Positions 61,980 to 64,000 of a stretch of DNA of 64,000 bases are shown here, piece by piece (within the stretch, counting starts at the first letter, position 1; each line of letters opens with the position of its first letter). The notes under the pieces are model-generated. The model worked only from the letters and a program-made list of their open reading frames with translations, was not told the DNA's origin and did no database searches. The DNA is from Rhodococcus rhodnii. GTDB taxonomy: Bacteria > Actinomycetota > Actinomycetes > Mycobacteriales > Pseudonocardiaceae. The stretch covers positions 62,001 to 126,000 of the forward strand of contig JOAA01000022.1 in NCBI GenBank assembly GCA_000720375.1, in the 5' to 3' direction. The translations under genes and the position numbers were made by a program.

Positions 61980-62189
61980 TCATCTCTGCTTCTTGTGGCG
62001 ATAGAGAACCACGCTGATGGCGATGGCTGTGACCAGTGCTGTTGCCGCGACGAGGATGGTGTACAGGTCGCTGGGGCCGCGTGAGATGCTGATTACCAGG
62101 AACCCGATCATGACGGCAAGACTGGTCAGCGCGGCGGTGACCTTTGCGGGAAACAGGCTTTTGTCCTGGTGGGATTGTTTGCGAGGCAT
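61980..62189 (-). CDS. Small membrane protein, 69 aa
   Basis: MPRKQSHQDKSLFPAKVTAA then two helices, LTSLAVMIGFLVISISRG and LYTILVAATALVTAIAISVV, and a basic tail YRHKKQR. No family recognised. GGAGCG lies about 8 nt upstream of ATG 62189, which is preferred over the longer frame to 62303. Function unknown. Confidence 0.65.
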   Translation of the reverse strand: MPRKQSHQDKSLFPAKVTAALTSLAVMIGFLVISISRGPSDLYTILVAATALVTAIAISVVLYRHKKQR

Positions 62190-62361
62190 GGGGGTTCGCT
62201 CCGTTCGATCGTGGTCGTCGTTGAGTGCTTGCCCAGCGCGGGCCTGACCAACCATCTTGAGCCAGGTCCGTGATGAAGCCGTGACAAAGATTGCCGTATG
62301 CAAGAAATACGGCGGGGCACCCGTAAGGTCTGGCTGATTTGTTTAACTAAGTCGAAGGGGG

Positions 62362-62682
62362 ATGATCCTGTTGCTGCTCCTTACCCCGGTCGCCGTGGAG
62401 TTCATCAGCTTCATCACCTCCACCAGCACCACACCGCACGCCGCGGGCCTGCGCATCACTGCCGCGCAAGCCTCGCCGGAGGGAGCGAATCTGGCGGTGG
62501 AGCTAGTGACCTGCCCGCTGGATGGCGATCAGATCGTGGCTCAAACGGGCGCTCGGGTGTACATGGATCCGTTGGCCGCCGCCTTCCTTGACGACAAGGT
62601 GCTCACCGCGGAACTTGACGAGCGTGGGCGTCCTCGCTTCAGGCTGCTCCAGCCTGAAGCCGATGGCGGCGCCAGTCCTTGA
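62362..62682 (+). CDS. HesB/IscA-like protein
   Basis: A 106-residue HesB-type fold. LTPVAVEFISFITS aligns with the usual start of the family. AAGLRITAAQASPEGANLAV, GDQIVAQTGARVYMDPLAAA and LDDKVLTAELDERG follow. The three iron-binding cysteines of true IscA are missing (a single Cys in VTCPLDGD), so this is the degenerate actinobacterial type. The N-terminus MILLLLL is odd and may be altered; AAGGGGG abuts ATG. A perfect 10-bp hairpin (62636-62660) lies in its last codons and may terminate transcription. Confidence 0.75.
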   Translation: MILLLLLTPVAVEFISFITSTSTTPHAAGLRITAAQASPEGANLAVELVTCPLDGDQIVAQTGARVYMDPLAAAFLDDKVLTAELDERGRPRFRLLQPEADGGASP

Positions 62683-62687
62683 ATGCT

Positions 62688-63041
62688 TTACCTGTGCTCA
62701 AGTGGCTGCACCTGCTTGACGTACAGTGGTACACCTTGCATGCATGTGGTCGGCTGGCCGTGGCGGGGTACGCCGGTGACAGTCAGCCGCTGGCCGTGCT
62801 GAAAGTCTTGTGTTTCACCATCTACCAGTAGGTACTGGGTGGTACCTGCGTCCAGCAGCAGGCATCCTGGTTCGACTCCGGCTACGACCGTGCCGCTGAC
62901 GGTGATCTCGTCTGTGCCTGGAGCCGAGGATGTCGGTGACGGCGACGAGGGTTCCGATGGAGGAGCGTTGCCGCACGCCGATATCGGCAGCAGGCAGGCG
63001 ATGAATGTTGTGGCGACGCGAATGGTTGCTGAAGGTCCCAT
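62688..63041 (-). CDS. Small lipoprotein
   Basis: A 117-residue exported lipoprotein. The signal is IRVATTFIACLLPISACGN with lipobox ISAC (lipidated Cys about 23). A Ser/Pro-rich linker (PPSEPSSPSPTSSAPGTDE) leads into a small beta domain: TVSGTVVAGVEPGCLLLDAG, YLLVDG, and QRLTVTGVPRHG. This OB-like pattern is common in actinobacterial lipoproteins of unknown role. Convergent with the HesB-like gene (5-bp gap). Start 63041 has a weak ribosome-binding site. Confidence 0.75.
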   Translation of the reverse strand: MGPSATIRVATTFIACLLPISACGNAPPSEPSSPSPTSSAPGTDEITVSGTVVAGVEPGCLLLDAGTTQYLLVDGETQDFQHGQRLTVTGVPRHGQPTTCMQGVPLYVKQVQPLEHR

Positions 63042-63177
63042 ATGGCGACGGGTACCCGGAAAACGCCAACACATTCAGCAGGAAACATGCCTTATGCAAA
63101 TATTGGCTGACCGTTGGGTTTCGGTTCTGACGCAGGGGGTAGGCGTTGAACGACGCACGACTGACGAGAGAAGAACC

Positions 63178-63483
63178 ATGGATCACGGTCACGACAAGAT
63201 TGTGCTCAACCCGTACGAGCGACACCAGCTGGAACTGATCGAGCATCACCTGGCAGAAGAATCACGACATCAAGGTGTTCGCGCCCAATCGGAGGCGGCC
63301 ATGCCGAACGCGGTGTGGTTCGGAGTGCTGCTCCCGTGTAGCTGGCTGATGGCAGGCGTATGGCTTCTGCTGGTGGGATCGCCGTTAGGGCTGCTGTTCG
63401 TTGTGATGGCAGCGGTCAGCGCTACCGCGACGCTGGTTGTCCGGGATCGGACGAGTACGTCACCTCTCCGTAAGGACCGTTAG
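63178..63483 (+). CDS. DUF3040 membrane protein
   Basis: A 101-residue DUF3040 protein. IVLNPYERHQLELIEHHLAE is the conserved cytoplasmic motif (L-x-x-x-E-x-x-x-L-x-x-I-E). Two helices follow (VWFGVLLPCSWLMAGVWLLL and LGLLFVVMAAVSATATLVV). ATG 63178 follows AGAGAAGAACC. Common small actinobacterial membrane protein of unknown function. Confidence 0.83.
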   Translation: MDHGHDKIVLNPYERHQLELIEHHLAEESRHQGVRAQSEAAMPNAVWFGVLLPCSWLMAGVWLLLVGSPLGLLFVVMAAVSATATLVVRDRTSTSPLRKDR

Positions 63484-63565
63484 GTCCCATTTCGCTGACG
63501 CATGCGGCAGGTCGTCGGCGACCAATCACGGAGGTGGTGGAGTGCTCGGTCCACGGAGCGGTGCA

Positions 63566-64000
63566 ATGGTGCTGGTGGGCACGCTGTTCGGCTTGGTTGG
63601 GGGATGTGGCGTGGACGCGGGCAGCCGGCACCCGGAATGAGCCAGCCTGCTATGCCTACGACGACAAGCACGTCATCATCCGGGTCGGCGCCTGCGACCG
63701 TGCCAGTGGCGGAGCAGTTGAGGTTCACCGCCAAGACCGTGGACGACCAGAGCTTCAGCCGGAAAAGCCTGGCGGGGAAGGCGGTCGTGTTGTGGTTCTG
63801 GGCACCGTGGTGCCCGAAGTTCCGTGCGGAAGCGGGCAGGGTCGTCGCGACAACGCAGCCCAACACCGGCAAGGTCATTTTGGCGGAGTCGCCGCCCAGG
63901 ACCAGCTGCCAGGCCATCAAGAAGTTCGTCACCGACTACAAGGTCGGCGGCTTCCAGCACGTTGCCGATCTGGACGCCTCAATCTGGACCCAGTTCGGCG
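63566..64000 (+). pseudogene. Thioredoxin-like (DsbE/Mpt53-type) lipoprotein, frameshifted, partial
   Basis: ATG 63566 opens a lipoprotein-like signal MVLVGTLFGLVGGCGVDAGS, but this frame stops at 63638. The mature domain is in the +1 frame: MPTTTSTSSSGSAPATVPVA, then RFTAKTVDDQSFSRKSLAGK and VVLWFWAPWCPKFRAEAGRV, running off the window end. One indel near 63.62 kb would join them. The usual active site is WCPxCRAEA; here it is WCPKFRAEA, so the second cysteine is gone and normal thiol-disulfide exchange is doubtful. Alternatively a cytoplasmic product starts at ATG 63636 or 63652. Confidence 0.65.

Overview
The window is high-GC DNA from a filamentous actinomycete, probably of the Pseudonocardiales. 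The signs are strong G/C third-position bias, GTG starts, tight translational coupling (ATGA/GTGA overlaps), and actinobacterial families such as a Bpa-type proteasome activator, GerW, DUF1876, DUF1918, DUF3040 and WS/DGAT. No rRNA, tRNA or CRISPR array was seen. The genus is inference; gene content only supports the phylum and probable order.

Positions 1-43.8 kb read as one large dormancy/hypoxia island resembling the scattered DosR (DevR) regulon of Mycobacterium. It carries a flavodoxin, a P-type cation ATPase with two TrkA proteins, a sulfide:quinone-type oxidoreductase, a fermentative operon (alcohol dehydrogenase, universal stress protein, pyruvate formate-lyase, PFL activase), PEP synthase with an Acg-like nitroreductase, a hibernation operon (HPF/RafH-like, GerW, CMD protein), a Bpa paralogue, a wax ester/triacylglycerol synthase, an operon of acetyl-CoA synthetase, pyruvate dehydrogenase E1a/E1b/E2 and a carrier protein, an Rv1738-like protein, a PncB2-like enzyme, universal stress proteins, PhoU, CBS-BON proteins, Hsp20, a pair of M50 proteases, HypCDE, an Rv1733c-like protein, and the DevR-like response regulator itself (41.8-42.4 kb). 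A palindrome GGGNCNNNNGNCCC, the core of the DosR box, recurs in most promoter gaps of this island, often as two copies with centres 22-23 bp apart. No cognate DosS/T kinase is present.

One insertion interrupts the island at 10.7-12.3 kb. It is a TIGR04141/DUF6119-like gene, frameshifted, whose 3' end has merged tail to tail with the PFL-activase gene, both having lost their natural stops.

From 43.86 to 46.9 kb lies a gene graveyard: an integrase C-terminal piece, an XRE-type regulator remnant, an arsenate reductase with an amber codon, a frameshifted CoA-disulfide-reductase-like flavoprotein, an ECF sigma scrap and a frameshifted SRPBCC gene. It marks the right edge of the island.

From 46.9 kb the content is ordinary accessory: MerR and SulP transporter, a secreted DUF1996 protein with a duplicated insert, and a TetR/MFS pair with 17-bp-phased operator repeats. 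At 53.5-57.4 kb is an unusual operon encoding DoxX, a small membrane protein, a CTCC-motif permease, TusA, a TusA-radical SAM fusion and a methyltransferase. This is the best candidate here for an undescribed pathway (sulfur or metalloid handling is a guess). Then follow a MIP channel with altered NPA boxes, a second graveyard (58.85-60.6 kb) holding a broken ECF sigma/CMD operon, a K+ channel, and small envelope and redox genes, ending in a partial redoxin gene that has lost its second active-site cysteine.

Many large open frames antisense to real genes are artefacts of G+C bias and are left out.
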